Counted from the first letter of the stretch, positions 21,816 to 33,734 are shown. The stretch: DNA of 64,000 bases from Paramarasmius palmivorus (GCA_037176845.1 JAYKXP010000193.1:16227-80226), one strand, 5' to 3'. A program made the numbers and translations. Notes: generated from the sequence alone by a model not told the origin.

Positions 21816-22980
21816 CTAACTAGAGGCAAGGGAGGCATGCCAAACAGCTTCTGCCTGCTCTTTGGACGTGGCAAGCTTAATATTGTCCCGAGTCAGCTTC
21901 TCAAAATTAGCCAGACCGATGGCATGCATTAGGGTAGGTCTATTCAGGAGATATTTGAGTTGAGGAACGTAACGAGTAAAATATGGAGCTTACCGCTGGT
22001 GAATACCAGGCGAGACACCAATGAATAGCACGAACCATTCGGTGCTCGGATTCCATGGCAGTACAAGGGTCCCAACCAATCCGCAAGTGACGCATGCATC
22101 GTAGGCTGCCTTGGCCTGCGTATAGTAATCGAATGCACGATACATCGGGTTGGAAACGCCCAGTACAAGATCGTTGGCGTCAGCCCTACACTGGTGTTAA
22201 TCAAGTGTCGCAAAGCTTGGCTAAGACCGCTCACCAATTATGAAAGACCCCATGTCCTCCTTCACGACCAGAAAGTACCATGTGCCCACCAGGGCGTCAG
22301 TTCCTACTTCGCATCGGAGAGGCGGGGGTCATAGTAATGGCCGACTGCTGGCTATTCGAGGGAAAATCCGCGTCAGATTGAGAGAGTCGAGGACTAACAT
22401 TGACCGGGGTGAGTTGCGGAATGGGAGTGCCGTCTGGTGCGAGCTGAACATTACGAATGAGATCATCCACGTCGGTCTCCATTGAGCTAAAAGACGACGA
22501 CCGTGATCGACTTCCATTAGTAGCCTCTCTAGTGGTCAAGAGCTCGCGAACGAGATCTGTTGAAGAGAAGGAATCAGTATCCATCAGTAAAAAAGGGATA
22601 TGGCATACCCAGTTGACGGCGAATTGCGGAACTATTATTTTCCGCTTTCTGGAGGGATTCCTCGAGCTTTGCATGGTGATCGTTGTGCTGATCTGTGAGC
22701 TGATCCAGCAATCCACGGAGGAGTTCTTCTGAGACCACGAACGACTCTCGGAGCTCAGTCTGTCGTCTTCGAGCCTCAGCCAAGGCTTCGTAAAGCTCTG
22801 AGGAAGAAAGATTAAACTTCCGTCAAGTCGCTGAAACCTGTACCACGTACCCTTTGAATCGCTCTCGATTTTTGAGATTGTTTCTGCGGCGTCAGGGGCT
22901 GAAAATTGTGAGCATAGGAGCAGTTCCTAGGCAGGAAACATACCTGGGCCAGAACCCTCACAGTCTTTGGACAATCGCAT
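21816..22980 (-). CDS. Coiled-coil + RHI (RNase H1 N-terminal/viroplasmin-like) protein, interrupted
   Basis: Exons from ATG at 22980 (MRLSKDCEGSGP) join in frame through three short introns to a coiled coil (ELYEALAEARRRQTELRES, GLLDQLTDQHNDHHAKLEES). A low-complexity piece follows with DDLIRNVQLAPDGTPIPQLT. After a TGA at 22297-22299 the same frame continues into an RHI-like domain: HMVLSGREGGHGVFHNW, intron, ADANDLVLGVSNPMYRAFDY, and then TQAKAAYDACVTCGLVG. It ends WFVLFIGVSPGIHQR ... DNIKLATSKEQAEAVWHASL. RHI folds bind RNA/DNA hybrids or dsRNA in RNase H1. The protein at 49932-51342 is its clear relative along the whole length and lacks the stop, so this TGA is probably a mutation from CGA. 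Confidence 0.7.
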
Positions 22981-23290
22981 CCTGGTGGTTGAGATCTCAG
23001 AGTCAAAATTGTTTCAGTCGGAATGGGAGAGCGGCCAGACCGCGATCCGAGATATCGCATGGACCTTGAAACAGGGTCATTCTAGAAGGGTACCAAGATT
23101 CTGATGGTACGACATACGAGGTACAATTGGGATACTGACAAAGTGAGGAGCAAGAATGAACCGTTTTGGCGTGACATAATCGAGTGATGCAGACTTTGGT
23201 ACCCATGTTTCCTTGAGTCCTTCCTTCCACCGTACATAGAGCACAACGACTGTATTTTGATTGTTTGGAGTAATACAGAGCAAACGCTAA

Positions 23291-24081
23291 CTACGAATCA
23301 GACTCCGTATCACTAATGATCACAGTACCGGAACCGGAAGGCATTTGGTCAGCCCAATACCTCACGTTCTGCGGCTCATCCCAGTTCTCCCCTTCAAGGG
23401 GAAACGCGACGTTCTCGGGATTGATAACTGCGATCTCCCATCCCACTTTTTCACCTTTGTATGCCTGTGTATACTCCATTAGAGCTTCCTCCCAAGACTT
23501 GTAGCCCTTCATGAGAGCATGGGGCACACCATCGATGTGAGGGCGTACCTCAGTAATACTGCAAACTTAATCAGTGATGGTGCTGACATGATACACGGTC
23601 TTGACTTACGCGTCGTAGAAGATGCCCACTTCACGTCCGTGGAAGATTGTGTAGAATTTTCCGCGATGGTGTAAATCGCGCGGATGCAAGTCGCGTGGGT
23701 GAGGAATCTCACTATTAAACTGGGTGGATGACTGTTGAACAGGTAGAGCAGGATGGGCTGGTACGGTATCCCAGTTGATATCGGGGGTTATCGCAGTGGG
23801 CGGTAAAGGAACGATGTCCGGAATCTGAGGTGCTGGCGGGGCAGTTACTGGCAAAGTAGCCTCCTTTTCGACCCGAGTGATAATGACGACAACATGTCCT
23901 GCGGTCGATGGCAGTTTCTAAGCTGATGGGAGGAGAAGAATGTGACCAAGACTCACCTGGGATAAGGCCAGGAATACGGTGCTCAGTTTCGCGGATAACT
24001 GTACAAACAAAAGGTGATTAACTTTTTGGCGGTATTACAGGTGGAAAGCTTACCTTCGGCTGGAGCAGTGGGGGCAGACAT
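23291..24081 (-). CDS. RHI (RNase H1 N-terminal/viroplasmin-like) protein
   Basis: Four exons from ATG at 24081 (MSAPTAPAE) to TAG at 23291, about 200 residues, with clean GTAAGC, GTGAGT and GTAAGT donors and CAG acceptors. After a Pro-rich linker the domain reads KFYTIFHGREVGIFYDA, intron, ITEVRPHIDGVPHALMKGY, KSWEEALMEYTQAYKGEKV. This is the pattern of the RNase H1 hybrid-binding domain and caulimovirus viroplasmin: YYVV..GR..GIY.SW......V.G..H...KGF.S..EA...Y. The end is acidic (SDTESDS). No nuclease domain follows. It sits head-to-head with the gene starting at 24849. I infer a partner in the KDZ-linked gene set. Confidence 0.75.
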
Positions 24082-24848
24082 GGAGGTAGAGGAAAGAGCC
24101 TGAGTTGGGTGAGTAGGAGAAGGATAGAAAGCAGGATTACAAGCGGAATTCGGACGGAACTGGGCGGATTATCATTAGAGACTGCACGTGGAAGACCGGA
24201 CGAGGAAAAATGGTAGCGTACCTATGTTTTCGGATTGACCCAGGTGCGGAAAAAAGTTGGCGACGGTACGCGAGGGTTCACGCTGCGCCTTGAACAAATT
24301 GGAGAGCTGCGATTGGCACACAACCTGGCGACGGACAACAGAGTCCATATGGTCGATTGAGTGCTGTCAGCATTGTTTTATCAGCAAGTGGAATTGGGGT
24401 GCAGGAAAGGGTTTTACCAATGATGGTCGCGACCCACCGCCCAATCCAAGAGGCGGGATCGCTCCAACCCGACCAACTTCGCGTAATCTGCCGTTTCAGG
24501 GTACAGGCTACTGCCTACTGGTATCGGTCTTGGGAGAGGCGAAGGTAGTTGGCTGTGATCTGATCATCGGATTTTCGGAAATCGGGCAAACGATTGCAGG
24601 GAAATTGGGTGTTGCCTGTCAATGAAACGGTAATAGCGCGTTTTCTTCTTGCCTGGGCGTCTGTGTGTCGCCAAAGGTAACAAGCCTTGGGGAAATCGAG
24701 ATCTCAGTGTCAAATACGTTATATATCGAGAAGGAGACTCAACTGGTTTTTGCCTTTGAATCCCTGTGCTCCGGGTCTTTCATTGTTATCCATCTCTCCG
24801 GTCCTTTCTCCTGTCTACTTCATCCAGTTGCCTCTCTCCGTCTACACT

Positions 24849-27800
24849 ATGCCTCGTCAACATGGTGCTCGTCTGGCATACCTTGAGAGCAAGGTGCCAG
24901 AGTACTTCGCCGCTGTCCAGGGTGGTTACGGCCCTGAGTTTCTTGCTCTGGTGGTTGCTGGCTACTTGAGACGCTTCAGACCTGATAAGGGTGAGGAGTA
25001 CGAACCTACCGCCGCGGAGCTTGCTGCCATCGACGATGACAACGCTGAGGACGAGGAATGGCTTATCGAGCCCATTCGAAAGGAGGACGAGGTCGTGGAG
25101 AAGTTCCTTGAGCGTCTTGAAGAGTTCAAACAGCTGAAGAAGGTGGTTGCTTCGAAGATTGATGTACGTGACTCGTGACATGTTTGTGACAATCATGACT
25201 CATCCTTAGCTCTCACAGCAAGTGGAACGGTGGATGCGCTATTGCTACAGGAAGCACCAAGAGCTGAAGATGAAAGAGTCCGACGCGTTCAGGAAGCTTT
25301 TGACCAAGCTTACTGGTCTTGAGACGGGTCCTGGTCGACGCCGTGTGCCCTATGTGGAATGGGGTCGAGCCAATCCCGAACTCGCCGATGAGCTTGTCCG
25401 CAATCATCTGAGCTCTAAAAATGGTACGTATAGCAATATCCTGTCCGTTTGAATAGTGCTAACGTTGTTCTTCCAGAGGAAACCACCTTGCGAGCGAACG
25501 CGATTGCAGAGGGATGGTCTGCTATACCGGCTACGGAGCAAGATAACTGGAACCAGAAAGCTCTCAATCGATTTGAGAAAGACTGCAGTGATGGGATTTT
25601 GGGTGCTCCCTATCCTGGCTACCTTCTGTGGGCACAAAGGTACAGCTTGGAGGTGGATCAGCGTGTGCAGGTAGCGGTAGCTGAAAATGCAAGGACTCAA
25701 AAATACGTTAAAAAAGGTACGTTCACCTTGCCATTGATATGGTCCCCATCTGACATATGTTTAGGTGCCGATGCCTATGTCGCCGTCCGTCAAGGAGTTC
25801 TCAAGCAAGAGTTTGCGAAGCTGTCGTCCGAAGACCAACAGAAGTGGCGTGAGGTTGCCCAGGAAAATCACAACGAACGTGTAGCTGCTTACAACCAACT
25901 CAAGGCTGCGCCTTATTCTAGGGCACCTGAGGACCGTCAAAAGTGAGTGGTATTATTACTGCGGGTAACCTCAACTGATGATCTTTGCAGAGCCATTGAG
26001 CGAATCGGAGCGTTCATGACTCCAATCCTAGAAGAACTGTCGGAGGCGACAGGTTGGAACTTTTCGATGTTTGGTGGTGGTCCAGAGCCTGCCGACGGAG
26101 GGCGTCTGAATACCGTGGCGTGAGTAGCTAAGATGTTTCATGTATTGAAGTCGTGATATATTAATATATATCTCTTCAGATTACATATTGGATTGACGGC
26201 CGGTCCCGTATCATCTACGTTTGGAGGCCTGTTCAGGCCTCAAATCAAGCAGACGATCAACAATCTCTACGGTTCTTTTTTGAAGAGGTGTTTTAGTAAG
26301 TCAATGAGTGGTCATATTTCTTGCTGTTACTAATTGGTGTCACAGGCGTTGCGGAGTGCCGTAGTAGGGCCATGCCGAATCCTGGCCTTCCACGTGAAGC
26401 GGAAGAAGAGGATCCCACCCATCGCATTGTTCATGATACCATCGAGGATCAAGGAGGCCGTGGAGACACATCGCAAGCAGCAGAAGATAAAGCTTCGAAG
26501 CCTGCTCCTTCAGCCGTCAAGCGTACATCCGTGCCCGAGGCCATTCATCCTTCTTCCAATGCATCGTCGAAGGTCGCTAAATCGGCTGTTAAGCCAATAC
26601 CAGTTGCCAAGCCCATTACTCCATCTTCCACCGTCCCTTCGGCGTCTTCATCAAGATCAGGTTCGCATGCACGTATCAGGCCACCGACGACCCCTCCTCG
26701 TCTTGCTCCCCAAGGTTCTACAACTCCAGCAGCATCTGCAAAAGGGGCAAGATCGACGCCTTCTGATACCGTTAAGGGCAAAGAAGCTGTACGCTCCACT
26801 ACGAACACGGTTCGCGAACAGTCTCGCGCGTCTTCTCCAATATCAGTACCTCGATCTTCTCCACCTTCCTCACCCTCTATGCCTCCTCAATCTCTGCCTC
26901 CACCTTCTCCTCAATCGATTCGATCATCGCCAGATCCTCAGCCGGAACCAGAGCATGTACACGAAGCGTCTGGAGCATCAAACTCACCGATCCAGGTGTT
27001 CTCTTCTCCTCCCGCACCAAGCCCAAGGACATACAAGGGAAGGAAACGCGCTGTAGAGTCAGATAGTTCTCCAGTTAAGCCTGGACCGTCGACCAAACGC
27101 AGTAAGAGCACCTTTGTCGGCGTTGTCATACCAGTGCCAGCAGCAGGTGGTTCCTCAGCAACGTCATCTAGGAAGAAGAGAGGACAGGACAACGAAGAAC
27201 CATCGACCTCGGTACCTTTATCGGCCCCGGTAGACTCGTCATCATCATCACAACCTGCACCGACGTCGAAACGACGTAAGACGGAGAGCAATCGTGGCGC
27301 CGAGGATCCTATTCCGGAACATGTCCCGCACATGGTCAGCAGCCCTGCTGGATGTGCTGAGTATGCTCAGACGGTTCTGTCCATTTGTCATGAGGCGCAG
27401 ATGGATCGGCAGTTCCGTGATCTGGTGGTGAACTGGTTGTATCTGGACGGGAAAGCGAATTACACTGGTGCTGTGCGCCTTTCTGCAACTCACCGCCCAC
27501 CGGATATTGGGTTTTGGATTGCACGCGCTCGTCCTGTGGGGTACAAGACGAAGAAGATGCAGAATCTGCAAACCTTCGCTGATGAGTTCGAAGCATGGTA
27601 CAAACATTGCGCTCCATCATGGCGGAAGGCTAGTGGCCCCGGCATTCGCTTGTCAAGAGAGGAAGGGAAGGACTGGACGTCGATGGCCAAGTTCGGGATC
27701 AATGGCATCGTCAATTTCGTCGTCGGGCTTGCGTGGTGGAAGCTGGAGCTGAAGAGGCTTCCTTGCCGGACACCTCGTGAGCGGCAGTTCAAGGCTGGTC

Positions 27801-27874
27801 AGTTTGCGTTGTACATGGCAGCATTGGACGAAGTAGACTATACGTTCCGTAGTTTAAAGGATGCAGGATACTAA
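24849..27874 (+). CDS. Agaricomycete transposon-associated protein with HMG-box-like stretches
   Basis: Exons 24849-25163, 25211 (acceptor base 25209/25210)-25423, 25477-25716, 25765-25942, 25991-26119, 26180-26295 and 26346-27874 keep frame to a TAA, about 906 residues. The N-terminus (ARLAYLESKVPEYFAAVQGG) and FMTPILEELSEATGWNFSMF, GGGPEPADGG, SSTFGGLFRPQ are hallmarks of a protein family very abundant in mushroom genomes and often near mobile elements. WSAIPATEQDNWNQKALNRF and KLSSEDQQKWREVAQENHNE resemble HMG boxes. A ~350-residue Ser/Pro-rich linker with basic patches precedes a conserved C-terminal domain (RQFRDLVVNWLYLDGKANYT, FVVGLAWWKLELKRL). Biochemical role unknown; a nuclear DNA-binding protein is likely. 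Confidence 0.75.
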
Positions 27875-28032
27875 TTCATTGTCAGGCAGGGCATTTTTTT
27901 TCCCTTTTGGGGTTTTTGGTCCTGCGAATGTGTGTAGATGCAATGTCGTTTGGTGTAGTGATTAAAATTTTTTTAAAAGGGGAACTGAGTGAAGGGGATA
28001 TCCCCAATAAATGAGGTATGCTAAGCAAAGAC

Positions 28033-28265
28033 AGTATGGCTCAGTTGGTTTGAGCGCCCACTCACGTGCGGTTGCCTTGCTACCCTGAGGTCAGTGGTTC
28101 AACTCGGGCGGGTGTCAGCTAAATTTTGGCTGACTATCCACTCTGATTTGTTCTCTCCACCGCCCAAAGGCAAACAGGTAATTGACTTAGGTGGAGTGTT
28201 GGGGATAACTGGTAATTACCTAGATAGGACTGTTTGAGGGTGCCCCTTCAGGTGCAGCCTGGTAA
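28033..28265 (+). repeat. tRNA-derived SINE, copy 2
   Basis: The A box TGGCTCAGTTGG (28037-28048) is perfect and the B box GGTTCAACTCG (28096-28106) near perfect, 48 bp apart. The body AACAGGTAATTGACTT...GGAGTGTTGGGGATAACTGG is shared with the minus-strand copy at 15200-15422. The two copies bracket the KDZ gene block; this may be chance. Confidence 0.65.
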
Positions 28266-29711
28266 TAGAGTATAGATACGGTCTACAGGTTTCAACGTGT
28301 ATCCTAGCGCAATCATATAGGGCTAACGACGACATCAACGTCTATGCACGCGTAGCTAGTATTCACTACGCAGTGCATGCCTATCTTATTCTTCGTCATA
28401 TGTGCACTACTAGGTTCCTAGTAGTACTACTAAGTCCATATAGTACTTAGTACAATGTACTAGTGTGATTCTGAACACAACAATTAGTGTCAAAATGACT
28501 GTTTTTCAGCGATTTCGTTCTGGTACCCTCACATCGCGACCTCTCAAGTTCTTGTCTGCAGTAAGATCTCAACTAGTCTTCTCAATGAGGCTAGGGCCTG
28601 ACTTGGGTAGAGTTCTGATCGGACAATAGCAATCTATTTGTACGATAACCACATACAACACGTAATGTGCAAGTGGGGGGCAGAATCCTCTGCAGTCCCC
28701 GTACATTTGGTGTCCTTTTTATACTGTCCAAGGTGAATAAACTAAATAATAGGTAATCTGAGTCGGAATAACTGCGGAACAAGACAGAAAAGAGATGGAA
28801 ACAGAGTCGGAAGAGAGATACAACAAGAAAATATACATATCAGGGAGATCTATAGGTCACAACATCCATATATGACGCAAATAGTGTGACGAGCGAGTGG
28901 TAACACTCTGTTTTAAGGTACAGGAGCTGAATTCTGGCCGACAGATAGGTGTTTAGCCTTTATAAAATTTTCTTTTCCATGCACCAAGCGCTTTTCCACC
29001 AATCGGAGGCCTGGCAGGGTCCTCCCGAGCTCCTCATCACTCAACACTGTTCCTCCACATAACACTGCCTCTAAATTTTCTTATTCACTCCATGTAGACG
29101 TGTTCCAATAAGATATATCAGAGGGAATCTGCTTCCGCCACCGTAACAACAGTTTGAACAGCTTTGCCTCTGCTCTGATCAATAGGTTCAACTTTGGCTG
29201 ACAGGTCTCTAGACCCTTGCCGTATCTGGCATCGGTGATTTCCAATCAGTTTCCCCCTCTGCTATCAGTCCCGAGTGATGCCCAAGCCAGTATAACTCTC
29301 TGGTGTGTGTGAAGGAGTAAATTAACTTGTAAGAATCCCTTTGGTGCATCCGTTAGGTGATCTAAGCATAGTCCGTAGTGAATTCACTTATGGACCTTCT
29401 CCCTACAGTTTTCAGGAGGTGATTGTACTTCGACAACTACTGGTAGAAGTAATAGTGGTGGTCAGATACCTATGTGGGGCGTACCATGTACCATGATCCA
29501 CTAATATAACCACCTAAAACACCTTCCGTCCAATGACTAGCTATTCAGGGCTCATACTAGTCCTTCTATAACCATTATGGGTTTATGCAACAATGATAAA
29601 GTGCAAAACTAGCATATTTGTGTTCGAAAAAGAAGTGATTAAAGTCAGGCATATCACTGGACAAGCCAAAATCTTGGTGATATTTCAATGTGCAATTCCT
29701 ATAAGAGTAAC
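28266..29711. other. Gene-free stretch
   Basis: No ORF I can support. AT-rich, with short CTAGTA-type repeats near 28400-28470. Nothing identified. Confidence 0.4.
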
Positions 29712-29816
29712 GCCGTGATAGCCTAGTGGTAGGGCACTACCTTTCACATGTTAGGGTTAGCAAAGGTTACCACATGTGTCGGGGAGAAACCCATGGTTCG
29801 ATTCCTGGTCATGGCA
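29712..29816 (+). tRNA. tRNA-like sequence (pseudogene or SINE head)
   Basis: GCCGTGA pairs with TCATGGC to make a 7-bp acceptor stem with one G-T pair. The A box TAGCCTAGTGG and B box GGTTCGATTCC are perfect, and TTTTT follows at 29835-29839. The last 25 bases look like fungal tRNA-His, but the T stem is CCATGG/CCTGG with an extra T. The anticodon region cannot be folded without a ~25-nt insert and gives no certain anticodon. I treat it as a tRNA-derived pseudogene or SINE rather than a working tRNA. Confidence 0.45.
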
Positions 29817-29839
29817 ATGTTTAAAAGGAGTCACTTTTT

Positions 29840-30293
29840 GTTTGGAGTCTTTTTTATATCTGGACACCTAGTTTCTACTTGGTGTCTTGATACCATCTTG
29901 ACAATCTTAGGCATAGAGCTGTGATGGAGCGTAGCTTTTTCCTTTCATTTCTCTAAGTCCCCTTATCTATTTTCTTATCTTCATCTTATCATTTTCCACT
30001 TATATCGCGTACAGCCTCTCATCCACCGGAACATTCCACATCATTCTTCCATTGTTCTACATCTTTCTGTATCATTCTGATTGCTTACTTGTACAGTTCT
30101 CGCCGAGACAGACTCTTCACATATAAACCGTAGTTGTAGATGCCTAGTTCCCCATCTTGACTTCTTGGTCATTTGGGCTAGGCAAGTCGTCTTGTATTTT
30201 ATTCCTTTAGTTATGCTAACTTGGTCATTTGGGCTAGTATCTGACTCGTATCTGCCTGCTCAACGTCATATAGAGCCTTGTGCCTACGCCGGA
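29840..30293. other. Gene-free stretch
   Basis: No supported ORF. The phrase TTGGTCATTTGGGCTAG occurs twice (about 30164 and 30220), a short direct repeat. Confidence 0.35.
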
Positions 30294-32198
30294 TCACCCC
30301 CTTTTTCCCTTATCATCATTGCTCAGCACCGCTATCTGTAGGGAGGTAGTTGGTTCGCCCTCACAAGAGCCAATAGGAAATCCATGTGAAAGATTGTTGA
30401 CAAGGAGTGGGAATGACAAAATGAGGTTGGTATTGAGGAGGTGTCTGTGGAAGGCTTGGGGATTGTATGGGGTCTGAATCTGAGAAAATATTTTGTTCTT
30501 AAGAAGGGAAGAACTGGGAAAGTCATGTGGGTGAATGGAATGTATGAAATCGCGGTATTCGAGACTGGCTGTCAAAGGTCTCAGGCCAACATCTGCTTCA
30601 GTTGCCTTTAGCTGGTTGAGCTCTGCAGGTCCAGGAGAGTGCGTAATGAGAGGAGAAGCCACAAAAGGTGTCGTAGTTACAGTTTAGTGCGAGTGAAAGG
30701 TGAAAGTGTAGAATATTCTCACGCTTTCCATTCTCTTCTCCTCGTCGTTCCGCCTCCACTTCTTACTCATTTCTTACTAAGACTCTCCACTTGATTACTG
30801 ATACTTAGAATATTCTAGATACTCTACTGTAGGTATAAAAGCTAGCCTGTATCCTGTAGGTAGAGATAACCACTCAATACCTAATCCACAACAAAAGGAG
30901 CAGATATGTGCTCGTTTACAATGAGCACACTTTCCTTCTCCATGCTTGCCCCTGTGCAGGTTGAAGTTAATGCAGATAGTCTTACTGGCCTGTGCTCCCT
31001 TTGGTGCAATGAGTTCGTCTCCTTTGACAGCAGCCCAAAGTGATGGTGTGCTCTTGGGGTGTGAACGGACACTGTGTCCTTGTTCTGAATAGACCAAGCA
31101 GTACTGCACCAAGGAGTTCACCACACTGCTACTTCAAAAGGACTGGTTATAAGGTGGGGCTCAGTCATTGTTGGTCTTCATGTTGCAAGTGTGACATTGA
31201 TGGCCTGCCCCAGAAGAGGGTTGTGAGACTGTGGGATGTGAAGGGAAAGAGGAACAATTTTTTTCAATGGCCATATTGGCAGTACAACAGGCACCCATGA
31301 TTTCATGATACTGACCAATATTGAAAGCAACTGGGTTGCTACCAAAGTGGACCATGCAGAGCTCGTATTCTTTCTTCTTCCAAAGAGTGTACAGCTCCTC
31401 AGCATCCACCTGAATCACAAAAAAGGCAAAATGCTGTTCAGCCCATATACTCTGCATGTCTTCTTTGCCATCTGGGTCCATTTTAGTGATCATGCAAGTG
31501 TAATTAATGGCAGCCCAAGTAAACTCATGAAAGGTGAGTCCATCCATGGGGTTATTTATAGGTATCTTCATCATCTTCACTATTCAGTCGAGGCTGAGAA
31601 CTGAGGCTTTTGAGCCATCCAACACTGGCTTCTTTATAATGGGGATTTGTGACTCTCGCTCGAGAAAAGTTCCGAGATTGGCATCAGTGAGGAGGGCAAG
31701 TGGGAGTTTGTCGGTGAGGTGTAGGTGTTTGAGTTCCTTGGGAATCATGATGGAAGCAATGTGCTGTATTTCATATGGCTGCTCTGTGATGTGGGGCACA
31801 TAGATGCTGTCATCAGAGTTGGTGCTGGCAGCACCCTTACCCTTATCCCTCATGGCCATCCAGCTCTCCACCTTAGCCAGTACCCTATCTGGCATGTAAG
31901 GTTTCAACCTCTCAAATAGACTCTTCAACTCCATGATTTGTCCCCAATCCTCACTCGTAATATCCACATAAGAGGCTACAGGTGATCCGGCAGGTTTAGA
32001 TGGGTCCCTGGCATGTTCAAACATCTTCCTCTTTCTCTCTGAGTTTTCTTGCCTGATACAACTGTTCATTTTGAAATTTTCTTTGAGTGAAAGGGACTTG
32101 ATAAAAGTGACCGCTGCCTCATCGGCGTGAGTGTGACACTGGCAGTCAGACATTGATAATGTGCGTTCCATGAGTTTGTCAAGGTCGAATTGGGTCAT
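30294..32198 (-). pseudogene. Broken DIRS-like retroelement gag with start of RT region
   Basis: Minus-strand pieces in order: MTQFDLDKLMERTLSMSDCQ and a Lys-rich region (32198-31584), then WAAINYTCMITKMDPDGKED ... FFVIQVDAEELYTLWKKKEY (31580-31161). Next comes TICINFNLHRGKHGEGKCAH, then CKRAHICSFC (31124-30795). The last piece is LLNTNLILSFPLLVNNLSHG and FPIGSCEGEPTTS (30662-30294). The Cys/His knuckle followed by a 'HLL..pN..s.pll..nl..GFpiG' segment is the order seen in fungal DIRS/tyrosine-recombinase retroelements. Frames change and stops intervene, and no RT core or recombinase follows. The element assignment is moderate. Confidence 0.5.
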
Positions 32199-32900
32199 AT
32201 CAGAGTTCAGCTAGTGATGAAGAAGAGCTAAAAAGAGGACAAGGAGACAAGGAGGCAGCAAGGAGATGAGCATTGGAGGAAGATGCACATTAGCAAGTCA
32301 GGTGTGCACTCATCTCCTCACACCTTCCTTATCCTCTGATAAGCCTCTGCAGGCTCCAGCTTATCTCAGAATATATATATAGTACATCATAATAATCAGA
32401 TAAGGAATGTGTTGTTCCCACGCCAGTAATACCAACACCCCCAATATGACATTGTCATGTTGAAACTATCTTTAGATTAGATTATATCCACTCTATCTCT
32501 AAGCACCACTCAGAATTCCTTATTCTTACTATACATACCACCTGGGCTCCTATGTGGGTTACTTCTGTACTTTAGTATATAAGCTAGTTGGTATCTACTG
32601 GAATAGACAGTGCTTTACACACTATCAAGTCGCATACGCTTCTATCTCTCATCAGATATATTCATCAGGTAAGCCTCAGTCAATCCACTGCCACTGTGGT
32701 AGGCTAGGCATATGCTTCAACAGGTTATGGGCCCTGGTCACCACAATGATAAGTGCTGTAATTAGCTGCTGTCAGGCTTGACTGGTTGTACCTGTCCATT
32801 ATACTAGACATTGGTTTCACGCCTTTAATTTGCGCCATTACAGCTGCATTTATGTTGTCATGACACAATGCTGATTATGTTCATCAGAACTTTTATTGCT
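32199..32900. other. Intergenic region between divergent retroelement genes
   Basis: AT-rich with TATATATATAG near 32372. Both flanking gag-like frames start outward from it, so it may have carried both promoters. Confidence 0.35.
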
Positions 32901-33734
32901 ATGTCTTCTGATACAACTTCTGCTTCTTCCATCAACCAAGTCCCTGTCCTCAATGGGTTCAACTTCTGCCAGTGGGAGGACAAACTCATCCCTTTCCTTA
33001 TATTCAAGGGACTTCACCAAGTTGTGAAGGGGTATGTTGTCCACCCTGCCAAACTGGAGCCCTCTGGAGAGCACAGTCCCACTGCTGAGCAGATTGCTGC
33101 TCGTGATAAGGAGATTCGCAAATGGGACAACCTTGACAATCAGGCCCTATGTGCCATCGAGCTCACCATCAAGCAGTCCCTCAAGCATCATGTCAAGGCG
33201 ACTGCTAAACTCACCTATGATGAGCTCAAGAACACCTATAGTATACCTGGCCCTGCCGTCATCTTTGCCAACTTCAAGAAGGCATTGATGTTCCAACTCT
33301 CTGGAACCAGTAATCCATTGCCGGAGATCAACAAGCTGCTCACCATTTTTGAGTGCTTGAAGCAGAACAGCATGACTCTTACCAAGCTGCAACATGTGCT
33401 CATTCTTCTTGCCACTATCCCAGCAAGGTGGGACTCAGTCCCGGCTCTCTTCTTGCAAAAGAAGACTAGTGAACTAGATTTCACTCAGATTCGCAACACT
33501 ATTGTCACTGAATTTGAATGCTGTGACACAAACAACACCTCTGCTATGTGCCTTTTGGCTGTCAGATGCAAGGGGCATGACCCTAACTATGGGGAATCCC
33601 GCCAGAGTCAGAATCCCAAGCCTAATGGTAAGGGTAAAACCTTCGAGTGTGGGAAACAGCAACAGAAGAAGAAGCAGCAGCAGCTGTTCCATCATCATCA
33701 CTCTCACACAGCTATTGCCAACCTGGCATCTTGA
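32901..33734 (+). CDS. Orphan Ty1/copia Gag-like protein
   Basis: 277 residues from the ATG at 32901 (MSSDTTSASSINQVP). The pattern VLNGFNFCQWEDKLIPFLIF, ALCAIELTIKQSLKHHVKAT, VIFANFKKALMFQLSGTSNP and LLATIPARWDSVPALFL is copia-type Gag (UBN2/DUF4219 class). The tail is Gln/Lys/His-rich instead of a zinc knuckle. No protease, integrase or RT follows, so it is a remnant or a solo gag. An upstream ATG at 32868 is in frame, but the copia pattern begins at 32901. Confidence 0.7.
   Translation: MSSDTTSASSINQVPVLNGFNFCQWEDKLIPFLIFKGLHQVVKGYVVHPAKLEPSGEHSPTAEQIAARDKEIRKWDNLDNQALCAIELTIKQSLKHHVKATAKLTYDELKNTYSIPGPAVIFANFKKALMFQLSGTSNPLPEINKLLTIFECLKQNSMTLTKLQHVLILLATIPARWDSVPALFLQKKTSELDFTQIRNTIVTEFECCDTNNTSAMCLLAVRCKGHDPNYGESRQSQNPKPNGKGKTFECGKQQQKKKQQQLFHHHHSHTAIANLAS

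Noticed and set aside
26334..27056. 240-codon plus-strand ORF rich in Leu/Arg/His
   Set aside because: Shadow frame of the low-complexity exon of the gene at 24849.
29741..29750. TTAGGGTTAG as telomere-like sequence
   Set aside because: Only one and a half units, inside the tRNA-like sequence.
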